Positions 37,110 through 45,902 of a DNA stretch of 64,000 nucleotides are shown in pieces. This DNA is from Paracoccaceae bacterium (GTDB lineage: Bacteria; Pseudomonadota; Alphaproteobacteria; Rhodobacterales; Rhodobacteraceae), in contig JAFIEO010000022.1 of assembly GCA_020832445.1 (NCBI GenBank), forward strand, positions 62,001 to 126,000, given 5' to 3'. The position numbers and the translations under genes are program-made. The notes beneath the pieces are model-generated. The model made no database searches. It was given only the letters and a program-made list of their open reading frames with translations, and was not told where the DNA came from. Within the stretch, counting starts at the first letter, position 1. Each line of letters begins with the position of its first letter.

Positions 37110-39550
37110 TGAAACGCAAACTCGTAATCATCGGCGCGGGCATGGCCTCGGGGCGGGTGCTGGAACATCTGCTGGCAGGTGACCCAGACGGCTGGGACGT
37201 AACCCTGTTCAATGCTGAACCGCGCGGGAACTATAACCGCATCATGCTGTCGCCGGTCCTGTCAGGCGAAAAGACCTATCATGATATCGTCACCCATGAC
37301 GATGATTTCTATGCGCAGCATAAGATCAACTGCCGCTTTGGCGAGGCCGTGGTGCGTATCGACCGCGAAAACAAGGTCGTCTATTCCAACGAGGGCGGCG
37401 CGCCCTATGACAAGCTGCTGATCGCCACGGGATCGGCCCCGTTTATCATTCCGGTGCCCGGCCACGACCTGCCCGGTGTGATCACTTACCGCGACATGGA
37501 CGACACGCAGGCCATGATCGACGCATCCGACAAACCTGGCGCAAAAGCGGTCGTTATCGGCGGTGGCCTGTTGGGGCTGGAAGCGGCGGCAGGGCTGAAG
37601 GCGCGCGGCATGGAGGTGGCAGTTATTCACCTGATGGGCCATCTGATGGAGCGCCAGCTGGACCCCGCCGCAGGCTACCTGCTGCAAAAGGATCTGGAGG
37701 CGCGCGGCATCACCGTGCATTGCAAGGGCGCCACCAAGGCCGTTCTGGGCACGGACAGGGTTGAGGCGGTCTTGCTGGACGATGGCACCGTGTATGACGC
37801 AGATCAGGTGTGCATGGCCGTGGGCATTCGCCCGGAGGTGCGCATCGCAACCGATGCCGGTTTGGAAATCGGGCGCGGGATTACTGTGAATGACCAGATG
37901 GTCACATCCGACCCCGATATTCTGGCAGTCGGCGAATGTGTGGAGCATAACGCGCAGCTTTTCGGGCTGGTCGCCCCCCTTTATGATCAGGCGAAAGTCG
38001 TTGCTGCGACACTGCTGAACAAGGACGCGGGTTTTCAGCCCGTCCAGACCGCAACCAAACTGAAGGTCACAGGCGTGGACCTGTTCAGCGCAGGCGATTT
38101 CGCCGATGCGGACGGGCGCGAAGATATCGTGTTCCGCGACCCTGCGCGCGGCGTCTACAAGCGGCTCGTGATCGAGGATAACCGCCTGATTGGTGCCGTC
38201 ATGTATGGCGAAACGGGCGACGGGTCTTGGTTCTTTGGCCTGATCAAGGATGGCACGGATATATCCGAAATGCGTGACACGCTGATCTTTGGCCCTGCTT
38301 ATCAAGGGGGTGGCCAAACGGACCCTTTGGCAGCCGTTGCAGCCTTGCCGCTTGATGCGGAAATCTGTGGCTGTAACGGCATTTGCAAAGGCACCATCGT
38401 TTCGGCGATCGAAGGGGGGGCTGCATCCCTTGCCGATATCAAGGCACAGACCAAGGCCAGCGCGTCTTGTGGCACCTGCACAGGGCTGGTGGAACAGGTT
38501 CTTGCCAGCACACTCGGCGATGCGTTCAAGATGCCTGCCGCACAACCCATGTGCGGCTGCACCGAGCTGACGCATGAAGATGTGCGCCGCCTGATCAAGG
38601 CGCGCGAGTTGAAATCCATGCCGGCTGTCATGCAGGAACTGGGCTGGAAAACATCCTGCGGCTGCCACGTTTGCCGCCCTGCGCTGAATTTCTACCTGCT
38701 GGCCGATTGGCCGGAAGATTACACCGATGACGCGCAAAGCCGTTTTGTGAATGAACGCAACCACGCCAATATCCAGAAGGACGGCACATATTCGGTGGTG
38801 CCGCGCATGTGGGGCGGCATGACCAACCCGCGCGAATTGCGCGCGGTTGCGGACGCCGCCGACAAATACGACATCCCGGCGGTCAAGGTTACAGGTGGTC
38901 AACGTATCGACCTGCTGGGTGTCAAAAAGGAACATCTGCCCCATATCTGGGCCGATCTGAACGCGGCGGGGCTGGTTTCCGGCCATGCCTATTCCAAGGG
39001 GCTGCGCACAGTCAAAACCTGTGTCGGCACGGATTTCTGCCGCTTTGGCACGCAGGATTCCACAGGGCTGGGCATCAAGCTGGAAAAACGCCTTTGGGGG
39101 TCATGGACACCGCATAAGGTCAAGCTGGCCGTGTCGGGCTGCCCGCGCAACTGCGCCGAGGCGACCTGCAAGGATGTGGGCATTGTTTGTGTCGATTCCG
39201 GGTTCGAAATTGGCGTGGGCGGTGCGGCAGGCATGGATTTGAAAGAGGTGGAGCGTCTGGCGAAAGTGGCCACCGAACAGGAAGCCATCGACCTGACCGT
39301 GGCCTTTGTCCAGCTGTACCGCGAACACGCCAAACATCTGGACCGGCCCTATAAATGGCTGGCCAAGGTGGGGCTGGAATGGGTGCAGGCGCAGATCGTC
39401 GAGGATCTGGACAATCGCGCGGCGCTGATCCAGCGCTTCGATCTGTCGCAAACCATCTATCAGCGCGACCCGTGGGCCGACCGCGCAACCCCACAGGCGA
39501 GTGCCGATTTCGCCCCATTAGCCGATCTTACGAAGGAGGCCGCGGAATGA
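37109..39550 (+). CDS. nirB: Assimilatory nitrite reductase large subunit
   Basis: About 813 aa. Order of domains: FAD/NAD(P)H oxidoreductase (VIIGAGMASG; VVIGGGLLGLEAA), two BFD-like [2Fe-2S] segments (CGCNGICKGT...CGTC and CGCTELTHEDVRRL...CGCHVC), then the sirohaem/[4Fe-4S] reductase domain with C-x5-C (CVGTDFC) and C-x3-C (CPRNC). It reduces nitrite to ammonium with NAD(P)H in the cytoplasm. The ATG at 37109 overlaps the nrtC stop. Confidence 0.95.
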   Translation: MKRKLVIIGAGMASGRVLEHLLAGDPDGWDVTLFNAEPRGNYNRIMLSPVLSGEKTYHDIVTHDDDFYAQHKINCRFGEAVVRIDRENKVVYSNEGGAPYDKLLIATGSAPFIIPVPGHDLPGVITYRDMDDTQAMIDASDKPGAKAVVIGGGLLGLEAAAGLKARGMEVAVIHLMGHLMERQLDPAAGYLLQKDLEARGITVHCKGATKAVLGTDRVEAVLLDDGTVYDADQVCMAVGIRPEVRIATDAGLEIGRGITVNDQMVTSDPDILAVGECVEHNAQLFGLVAPLYDQAKVVAATLLNKDAGFQPVQTATKLKVTGVDLFSAGDFADADGREDIVFRDPARGVYKRLVIEDNRLIGAVMYGETGDGSWFFGLIKDGTDISEMRDTLIFGPAYQGGGQTDPLAAVAALPLDAEICGCNGICKGTIVSAIEGGAASLADIKAQTKASASCGTCTGLVEQVLASTLGDAFKMPAAQPMCGCTELTHEDVRRLIKARELKSMPAVMQELGWKTSCGCHVCRPALNFYLLADWPEDYTDDAQSRFVNERNHANIQKDGTYSVVPRMWGGMTNPRELRAVADAADKYDIPAVKVTGGQRIDLLGVKKEHLPHIWADLNAAGLVSGHAYSKGLRTVKTCVGTDFCRFGTQDSTGLGIKLEKRLWGSWTPHKVKLAVSGCPRNCAEATCKDVGIVCVDSGFEIGVGGAAGMDLKEVERLAKVATEQEAIDLTVAFVQLYREHAKHLDRPYKWLAKVGLEWVQAQIVEDLDNRAALIQRFDLSQTIYQRDPWADRATPQASADFAPLADLTKEAAE

Positions 39551-39879
39551 GCTGGCTGGATATCGGCGCATTGAACGACATCCCCCAACGGGGTGCGCGC
39601 GTGGTGAAAACCGTGCATGGCTGCGTGGCGGTGTTTCGCACGGGCGATGATCAGGTTTTTGCCACCGACGACCGTTGCCCGCACAAGGGCGGGCCGTTGT
39701 CGGAAGGTATCGTGCATGGTCATGCAGTCACCTGTCCCTTGCATAACTGGGTGTTTTCACTGGAAACCGGCATGGCGCAGGGCGCAGATGAGGGGGCGGT
39801 TACCACATACCCCGCGCGCGTCGAGGGCGGGCGTATTCTGCTGGATGCCAAGCGCCTGATCCGGGGGGCTGCTGCATGA
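39547..39879 (+). CDS. nirD: Nitrite reductase small subunit (Rieske-type)
   Basis: 110 aa starting at MSWLDIGALNDIPQ, overlapping nirB by 4 bp. The Rieske fold keeps the full ligand set: C44-x-H46 (CPHKGGPLSEG) and C63-x2-H66 (CPLHNWVF). Some NirD proteins, such as that of E. coli, have lost these ligands, so this copy should still hold a [2Fe-2S] cluster. Works with NirB. Confidence 0.92.
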   Translation: MSWLDIGALNDIPQRGARVVKTVHGCVAVFRTGDDQVFATDDRCPHKGGPLSEGIVHGHAVTCPLHNWVFSLETGMAQGADEGAVTTYPARVEGGRILLDAKRLIRGAAA

Positions 39880-42476
39880 ACGGGGTCCGCACCACCTGCC
39901 CCTATTGCGGCGTGGGCTGCGGGGTTCTGGTCACACCGGACGGCGCGGGCGGTGCAAGCGTCAAGGGCGACCCCGACCATCCGGCAAATTTCGGGCGGCT
40001 GTGCTCCAAAGGCACGGCGCTAGGTGAAACGCTGGGGCTGGACGGGCGCATCCTTGCGCCACAAGTGAACGGCCAGCCCGCCACATGGGACGCGGCACTT
40101 GATCTGGTTGCAGACCGGTTTCAGACAGCCATCCGCGACCACGGCCCCGACAGCGTGGCGTTCTACCTGTCCGGCCAGATGCTGACCGAAGATTACTACG
40201 CCGCCAACAAGCTGATAAAGGGCTATATCGGCACGGCCAATGTGGACACGAATTCTCGGCTGTGCATGGCGTCCAGTGTCGCGGGGCACAAGCGCGCGTT
40301 TGGCGCGGACACTGTGCCCGGCACATATGACGATCTGGATCAGGCCGATCTGGTGGTGCTGGTGGGCAGCAACCTGGCATGGTGCCATCCGGTGCTTTAT
40401 CAGCGGCTGGTTGCTGCGAAAAAGGCGCGTGGCACAAAGGTTGTGGTGGTTGACCCGCGCCGCACGGCCACTTGCGACATTGCCGATTTGCATCTGGCAC
40501 TTGCGCCGGGCAGTGATGCCGCGCTGTTCAACGCCGCCCTTGTCGCGCTGGCAGATCGCGGTGCTGTGGATGAAACTTACGTCGCGCGCCATGTCACCGG
40601 GTTTGACGCGGCACTTGCCAGCGCCCGTTCCTCTGACCCTGCCATGACCGGGATTTCGGCGGATGATCTGGCCACTTTCCTTGACTGGTTCACCACAACC
40701 GAGCGTGTCGTGACCGTCTATTCCCAAGGGATCAACCAATCGGAAAGCGGCACAGACAAAGTGAACGCCATTCTGAACTGCCATCTGGCAACAGGCCGCA
40801 TTGGCCGCCCCGGCATGGGGCCGCTTTCAGTCACGGGCCAGCCCAACGCCATGGGCGGGCGCGAAGTGGGGGGGCTGGCCAATATGCTGGCCTGCCATCT
40901 GGATATCGAAAACCCCGCCCACCGCGACGCGGTGCAGGGCTTCTGGAACAGTCCCACCATGCCCGACCGCCCCGGCCTTAAAGCGGTCGAGATGTTTGAG
41001 GCGGTCGCGCGGGGGCAAATCAAGGCGCTGTGGATCATCCACACCAACCCCGCCGTGTCGATGCCCGATGCCGATGCCGTGGCGCGCGCCATCAAGGGCT
41101 GCGATTTCGTGGTGCTCAGCGATGTGACCAAGACCGATACCACACGGCTGGCCGATGTTATCCTGCCCGCAACCGCATGGGGCGAAAAATCCGGCACTGT
41201 CACCAATTCCGATCGCACCATCAGCCGCCAGCGCCCGTTTCTGCCCGCACCGGGGCAAGCCCGCGATGACTGGCGCATGATCGCAGATGTGGCCGCGCGC
41301 ATGGGCTGGGGCGATGCGTTCGGTTGGTCAAATGCGGGCGATGTGTTTGCCGAATACGCGGCACTTTCCGGCATTGCAGGTGATCTGGGGCGCGATTTCG
41401 ACATATCAGGGCTGGCGCAGGCCGATTATGACGCCCTGCCCCCCACCCGCTGGCCCGTCAGCGCACGCCAACAGGGCGGGCGGTTCTTCGCGCAAGGCGG
41501 GTTCTTCACCCCCGATCAACGCGCCCGTATGCTGCCCATCACCCCGCGCCTGCCTGTGGCCAAGACAGCGCCGCACTATCCGTTTCGCCTGAACACAGGC
41601 CGTGTGCGCGACCAGTGGCACACGATGACGCGCACAAGCCTTTCGCCGCGTCTGAACCAGCACATTGCCGAGCCGTTTTTGGAAATCCATCCGGACGACG
41701 CCGCCACCCTTGGCCTTGCACCCGCAACGCTGGCGCGCGTCACCAGCCCGCAAGGCGCGGCGATCCTGCGTGTGGCCATCACGGACCGTGTGCAGCGCGG
41801 GCAGGTCTTTGCCCCCATGCACTGGACGGGCGACACGGCCCCCACAGGCCGCGTGGATGCGCTGGTCGCGGCAGTGACCGACCCCGTATCAGGCCAACCC
41901 GAAAGCAAGGCTTCGGTCGTGGCTGTCACTGCTTTAAGCCCTGCATGGTATGGCTTTGCCGTATCAGTCGGGCCACAAACGCCCGACGCAGCTTATTGGG
42001 CACGCGCGCGCCATGCAGGCGGCTGGCGCAGTGAACTGGCGGGAACGGACGTGCCAGACGACTGGGAAGCCTATGCCCGCGCGCTGTTCAACCTGCCAGA
42101 TGCCACCTGCCTGAGTGTCGAGGACCGCGTGCGCGGCACCCACCGCCTTGCCCTGATGGAGGGCGGGCGCACGCTTGCCGCGCTATTCGCCGCGCCTGAA
42201 CCCGTGCAGCTTGCGCGCGGGCATCTGGCGGCACAGGTCGGACAGACGGGCGCAGCCCTGCTGGCCGGTCGCCCCGGTGCAGGTGTGGTCGATCCCGGCC
42301 CAACGGTTTGCGCGTGCCTGAATGTCGGGCTGAACACGATCACAGCGGCGATTGCAGCGCAAAATCTGATCTCGGTCGAGGATATCGGCACAGCGCTACA
42401 GGCGGGCACAAGCTGCGGGTCCTGCCGCCCCGAACTGGCCGCCCTTCTGGCCGGACGGCTGGAGGCGGCGGAATGA
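39876..42476 (+). CDS. nasA: Assimilatory nitrate reductase catalytic subunit
   Basis: 866 aa molybdopterin enzyme. The N-terminal [4Fe-4S] ligands are Cys8, Cys11, Cys15 and Cys43 (CPYCGVGC...RLCSKG). Mo-bis-MGD family motifs follow (NTNSRLCMAS-like VDTNSRLCMASSV; RIGRPGMGPLSVTGQPNAMGGREVG). The C-terminus carries an extra BFD-like [2Fe-2S] domain (CACLNVGLNTI...CGSCRPELAALL). No signal peptide, so it is the cytoplasmic assimilatory type. No separate flavoprotein NasB-type electron donor gene is adjacent. Confidence 0.94.
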   Translation: MNGVRTTCPYCGVGCGVLVTPDGAGGASVKGDPDHPANFGRLCSKGTALGETLGLDGRILAPQVNGQPATWDAALDLVADRFQTAIRDHGPDSVAFYLSGQMLTEDYYAANKLIKGYIGTANVDTNSRLCMASSVAGHKRAFGADTVPGTYDDLDQADLVVLVGSNLAWCHPVLYQRLVAAKKARGTKVVVVDPRRTATCDIADLHLALAPGSDAALFNAALVALADRGAVDETYVARHVTGFDAALASARSSDPAMTGISADDLATFLDWFTTTERVVTVYSQGINQSESGTDKVNAILNCHLATGRIGRPGMGPLSVTGQPNAMGGREVGGLANMLACHLDIENPAHRDAVQGFWNSPTMPDRPGLKAVEMFEAVARGQIKALWIIHTNPAVSMPDADAVARAIKGCDFVVLSDVTKTDTTRLADVILPATAWGEKSGTVTNSDRTISRQRPFLPAPGQARDDWRMIADVAARMGWGDAFGWSNAGDVFAEYAALSGIAGDLGRDFDISGLAQADYDALPPTRWPVSARQQGGRFFAQGGFFTPDQRARMLPITPRLPVAKTAPHYPFRLNTGRVRDQWHTMTRTSLSPRLNQHIAEPFLEIHPDDAATLGLAPATLARVTSPQGAAILRVAITDRVQRGQVFAPMHWTGDTAPTGRVDALVAAVTDPVSGQPESKASVVAVTALSPAWYGFAVSVGPQTPDAAYWARARHAGGWRSELAGTDVPDDWEAYARALFNLPDATCLSVEDRVRGTHRLALMEGGRTLAALFAAPEPVQLARGHLAAQVGQTGAALLAGRPGAGVVDPGPTVCACLNVGLNTITAAIAAQNLISVEDIGTALQAGTSCGSCRPELAALLAGRLEAAE

Positions 42477-43474
42477 CCCTTGCTCCCTATATCCACGCCA
42501 TGGGGCGCGGGCCGGGGCGCGCGCGCCACCTGACAGGGCCTGAGGCCCGCGACGCCATGCGCCTGATGCTGTCGGGCAAGGCCGACCCGCACGCCATTGG
42601 CGCGCTGCTGATGCTGATGCGCTATCGCGGCGAAATACCCGATGAAATCGCAGGCTTCGTGCGGGCCGTGCGCGCCACACTCCCAACCCTGCCGCAGGTC
42701 GATCTGGACTGGCCCAGCTATGCCGCCGGGCGCACACGTGGCCTGCCGTGGTTTTTGCTGGCGGCACGGCTGGTTGCGCAAAGCGGCACGCGGGTGCTGC
42801 TGCATGGGTGGAATTCGCACCAGTCCGACGGGGCAGATGTGCGATCAAGCCTGTCATATGCGGGGATATGTCAGGCAGGCGGTCCTGATGACGCCGCCCG
42901 CCTGCTGGACCGCTATGGCATTGCCTATCTGCCGTTGGAAACCTTCGCCCCGCGCGCGCTGGACCTGTTGCGCCTGCGCGAGGTTCTGGGCCTGCGGTCT
43001 TGCGTGAACACCGTCTGCCGCGTGCTGAATCCGGCGGGCGCGCGCGCCGCTGTGCAGGGCGTGTTCCACCCCCCTTACCGCAACCTGCAACAAGCGGCAG
43101 GCGCGGCCCTGTCCCAGCCCGACCTGTGCATCCTGAAAGGGGGCGGCGGCGAATTTGAACGCAACCCCAGCAAGGATGTAGCGCTGTTTCGCCTGCGTGC
43201 GGGCGTGCCCATGGAAACCGTGCTGCCACCCCTGCTGGATCAGGCGCGCAAACTGGCCGATGCCACATTCGCGCCCGACGCCCTACAGGCCCTGTGGCAC
43301 GGCACGCTTCGCGATGAATTCGCGCAATCCATCGTCACCGGCACGGCGGCGGCTGCGCTGATTGCCCTTGGCCACACGCCGGATAACGCCAGCGAACTGG
43401 CAAAAACCCTGTGGGACGACCGCCGCCCAAGCACCCAAGCAACCCGATTTCAGCAAGGAGCCAGTGCGCCATGA
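42473..43474 (+). CDS. TrpD/YbiB-like phosphoribosyltransferase-fold protein in nas operon
   Basis: About 333 aa when started at MTLAPYIHAMGRGPG, ATGA overlap with nasA. The fold is that of anthranilate phosphoribosyltransferase (LTGPEARDAMRLMLSGKADPHAIGALLMLMRYRGE is a TrpD N-terminal pattern). The canonical Gly-rich PRPP site is changed to LLHGWNSHQSDG, and a KGGGGEFERNPSKD motif is present instead, as in the TrpD2/YbiB group. It is wedged between nitrate reductase and sirohaem synthase with coupled translation, so a role in cofactor supply or nucleic acid binding is conceivable; the true function is unknown. Confidence 0.85.
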   Translation: MTLAPYIHAMGRGPGRARHLTGPEARDAMRLMLSGKADPHAIGALLMLMRYRGEIPDEIAGFVRAVRATLPTLPQVDLDWPSYAAGRTRGLPWFLLAARLVAQSGTRVLLHGWNSHQSDGADVRSSLSYAGICQAGGPDDAARLLDRYGIAYLPLETFAPRALDLLRLREVLGLRSCVNTVCRVLNPAGARAAVQGVFHPPYRNLQQAAGAALSQPDLCILKGGGGEFERNPSKDVALFRLRAGVPMETVLPPLLDQARKLADATFAPDALQALWHGTLRDEFAQSIVTGTAAAALIALGHTPDNASELAKTLWDDRRPSTQATRFQQGASAP

Positions 43475-44850
43475 AAACCTTTCCGATGTTTCTGCAAATG
43501 GCCGGTCGCCATGTCGTCATCGTGGGCGGTGGCGAACAGGCCGCGCAAAAGGCACGCCTTATCCTGAAAACCGAAGCGCGCATTGTTCTGGTTGCCCCTG
43601 ATCTTGACCCCGAACTGGCCGCGCTGGTCCGTGAAGGGCGCGCCGTGCAGGTCACGACCCTGTCGGTGGATGTGTTTCGCGGCGCGGCGCTGGTTTTCGT
43701 GGCGACAGGGTGCGTGGGTCTGGATTACGCCGCCCATGCACTGGCCAAGGAAGCGGGTGTCGTGGTCAATGTGGTGGACCGGCCCGCATTATGCGACGCG
43801 GTCACACCGTCGATCGTGGATCGTGATCCGGTTGTGGTGGCCATCTCGACCGAAGGAACCGCCCCTGTTCTGGCCCGTCAGATCCGGTCCAGAATGGAAA
43901 CGCTGCTGGAACCGGGGCTGGGCGGGCTTGCGGCACTGGCCGGACGCCTGCGCCCCGAAGTGGCCCGCCGCATTCCACAGCGAGAGCGGCGCTTCTTCTG
44001 GGATTGGGTGTTCAATGGCCCGCCCCGTCAGGCCATGGCGCGCGGGGCCGCACGCGAGGCGGCAAGCCTGATCAAGGACACGCTGGCGGCAGGGGGCGCA
44101 GGGCAGATGCAGGGGTCCATCGCATTGGTGGGGGCCGGACCGGGGGCTGCGGATTTGCTGACACTGCGCGCGCTGCGCCTGCTGCAAGACGCAGATGTGA
44201 TCTATTATGACCGGCTGGTTGACCCTGCCGTGCTGGACCTTGCGCGCCGCGATGCCGAACGGGTGTTTGTCGGCAAGGAAGTTGGTGCCAGTTCGTGGCC
44301 GCAAGACCGGATCAACGCGGTCATTGTTGCCGCAGCAAAGCAGGGGCGCAAGGTTGTGCGGCTGAAATCCGGTGATCCGGGCATTTTTGGACGTCTGGCC
44401 GAAGAACTTGATGCCGCACACGCAGCCCATATCCCGATCGAGATTGTCCCCGGCGTGACATCCGCAAGTGCGGCGGCGGCCAGCCTTGGCCGCGGGTTGA
44501 CCGAACGCGGGGCGACCGACCGCTTGATGCTGGCCACAGCCGCCTGCAAACCGGGCGACCCGGACCCCGACTGGGCTGCCATGCTCAAACCCGGCACAAC
44601 GCTTGCCGTTTACATGGGTGTCAAGAAAGCGTCGTGCATTGTTCGCAGCCTGCAAGATGCCGGAACCCCCATGTGCCTTGAGGTCGAGATCATAGGCAAT
44701 GCATCGACCCCGCGCGAAAGGGTAACACGTTGCACGCTGGATCGGTTGCCGGCAACATTGGTTCAGGACGGCATTGAAAACCCCGCAATCATCTTCATCC
44801 GCTGGCCCAAGACTTGGCGCGCACAGGCGCGATCAGACTTTGCGGCGTGA
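43471..44850 (+). CDS. cysG: Sirohaem synthase (fused CysG)
   Basis: About 459 aa starting at MKTFPMFLQMAGRHVVIVGGGEQA, overlapping the previous stop. The N-terminal Met8-like domain (dehydrogenase and ferrochelatase) has the NAD-binding VIVGGGEQAAQKARL motif. The C-terminal uroporphyrinogen-III C-methyltransferase domain starts at VGAGPGAADLLTLRALRLLQ and has RLKSGDPGIFGR. It makes the sirohaem needed by NirB, closing the operon. Confidence 0.95.
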   Translation: MKTFPMFLQMAGRHVVIVGGGEQAAQKARLILKTEARIVLVAPDLDPELAALVREGRAVQVTTLSVDVFRGAALVFVATGCVGLDYAAHALAKEAGVVVNVVDRPALCDAVTPSIVDRDPVVVAISTEGTAPVLARQIRSRMETLLEPGLGGLAALAGRLRPEVARRIPQRERRFFWDWVFNGPPRQAMARGAAREAASLIKDTLAAGGAGQMQGSIALVGAGPGAADLLTLRALRLLQDADVIYYDRLVDPAVLDLARRDAERVFVGKEVGASSWPQDRINAVIVAAAKQGRKVVRLKSGDPGIFGRLAEELDAAHAAHIPIEIVPGVTSASAAAASLGRGLTERGATDRLMLATAACKPGDPDPDWAAMLKPGTTLAVYMGVKKASCIVRSLQDAGTPMCLEVEIIGNASTPRERVTRCTLDRLPATLVQDGIENPAIIFIRWPKTWRAQARSDFAA

Positions 44851-45009
44851 ATAGTCACGCGATGGCGGGGCATGTGCCGCGCGCTTGCATCGGGCCTTTC
44901 CTTCAATTTCCGGTGACTGACCGTTTGCCAGCAGTCCCCCCCCCTTTGAAAATGCTGCAATGCAGCACCACATACAGGAGTGACCCAACACGCGCGAGGA
45001 GAAGGATAT

Positions 45010-45546
45010 ATGATGCCCCGTGTTCTTGTCCCTTCACGCCCGGATGTGCTGCCCGGCACGCTTGTCGACTGGCGCCGCATACTGGCCAGACATTACAAAC
45101 GCCTGAGCCGCACTTCGCGGCTGCGGCGGTTCATGGCAGCCCTGCCCAACAGCGCCATGCAGGTGATCGCCGATCGCGCCAGCCCTGATATTGTGCTGGG
45201 AATCGAAGCTGGTGGCCGCGTTGTCGGGGTTCTGGAAATATTCAAAGGTCACGATGCCCATGCCGAGATCGGCATTTCCATCGAAGATGCCTATCAGGGG
45301 CAGGGTTTTGGCAGGGCGCTGTTTCTGGACGGGCTTGCAGCGGCCGAACGCATCGGGGTGCAGACTGCCGATCTGTTTTTTGCCAGCGAAAACCACGGCA
45401 TTCGCAGTCTGGTCAGCGCCGCAGGTGGTGAAATCCAGCAGCGCGGGGCAGAGTGTGAGGCCCATATCGACATCACGCACTGCAAGAACTGCCGAAAACT
45501 CGCAGCAGATACGCCTGACCAAGGGGCGGCCAAAGTCCTGCACTGA
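45010..45546 (+). CDS. GNAT-family N-acetyltransferase
   Basis: About 178 aa from ATG 45010 behind AGGAGAAGGAT (an alternative ATG is the next codon). The acetyl-CoA-binding segment is YQGQGFGRALFLDGL (near residue 95-110), preceded by AEIGISIEDA. The N-terminus is unusual in its Arg content (YKRLSRTSRLRRF). The C-terminal tail has a Cys-x2-Cys (CKNC). The acceptor substrate is unknown. It stands 160 bp after cysG and probably has its own promoter. Confidence 0.8.
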   Translation: MMPRVLVPSRPDVLPGTLVDWRRILARHYKRLSRTSRLRRFMAALPNSAMQVIADRASPDIVLGIEAGGRVVGVLEIFKGHDAHAEIGISIEDAYQGQGFGRALFLDGLAAAERIGVQTADLFFASENHGIRSLVSAAGGEIQQRGAECEAHIDITHCKNCRKLAADTPDQGAAKVLH

Positions 45547-45628
45547 CCTGATGGGGCGTCATCCCGGCTCCACCGTCCGTGTTGCCGGTAACAAGGGCAT
45601 GGCCGGGACGGCCGCAATGCGGGTATGC

Positions 45629-45703
45629 TCAACGCAAGCCGAAAAAACTCAGCAAGAAAAGGACAACCACAACCAGCCCGATAATGTAGATAATCTTGTT
45701 CAT
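45629..45703 (-). CDS. 24-aa single-span membrane peptide
   Basis: ATG at 45703 behind a GGAAAG ribosome-binding site gives MNKIIYIIGLVVVVLFLLSF plus four residues: one membrane helix with a short polar start. Peptides of this look are found as tiny conserved ORFs in Rhodobacteraceae. A longer frame from 45814 has an implausible N-terminus. Function unknown. Confidence 0.6.
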   Translation of the reverse strand: MNKIIYIIGLVVVVLFLLSFFGLR

Positions 45704-45902
45704 TCGCTTTCCACCGTTCGCCAGCGGATCGGGTTTCGTCCGCGTTGATCCAGCTAAACCTGTTTGCACAAGACAGGCGACAACATGGATCAGCGTGGCG
45801 CGGGCACGCATCATCGACAGGCATATGCCCCAAGGCAGGCATCAAGCGCGTTCGCGTGAATGCCAAAAAGCACAATAAGGCGCAACGCCGCGAATGGCCG
45901 GG

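Noticed and set aside
37262..38986. 574-aa open frame antisense to nirB
   Set aside because: It lies entirely inside nirB, whose domains are unmistakable; the antisense frame is Cys-, His- and Gln-rich with no domain, as expected from high-GC codon use.
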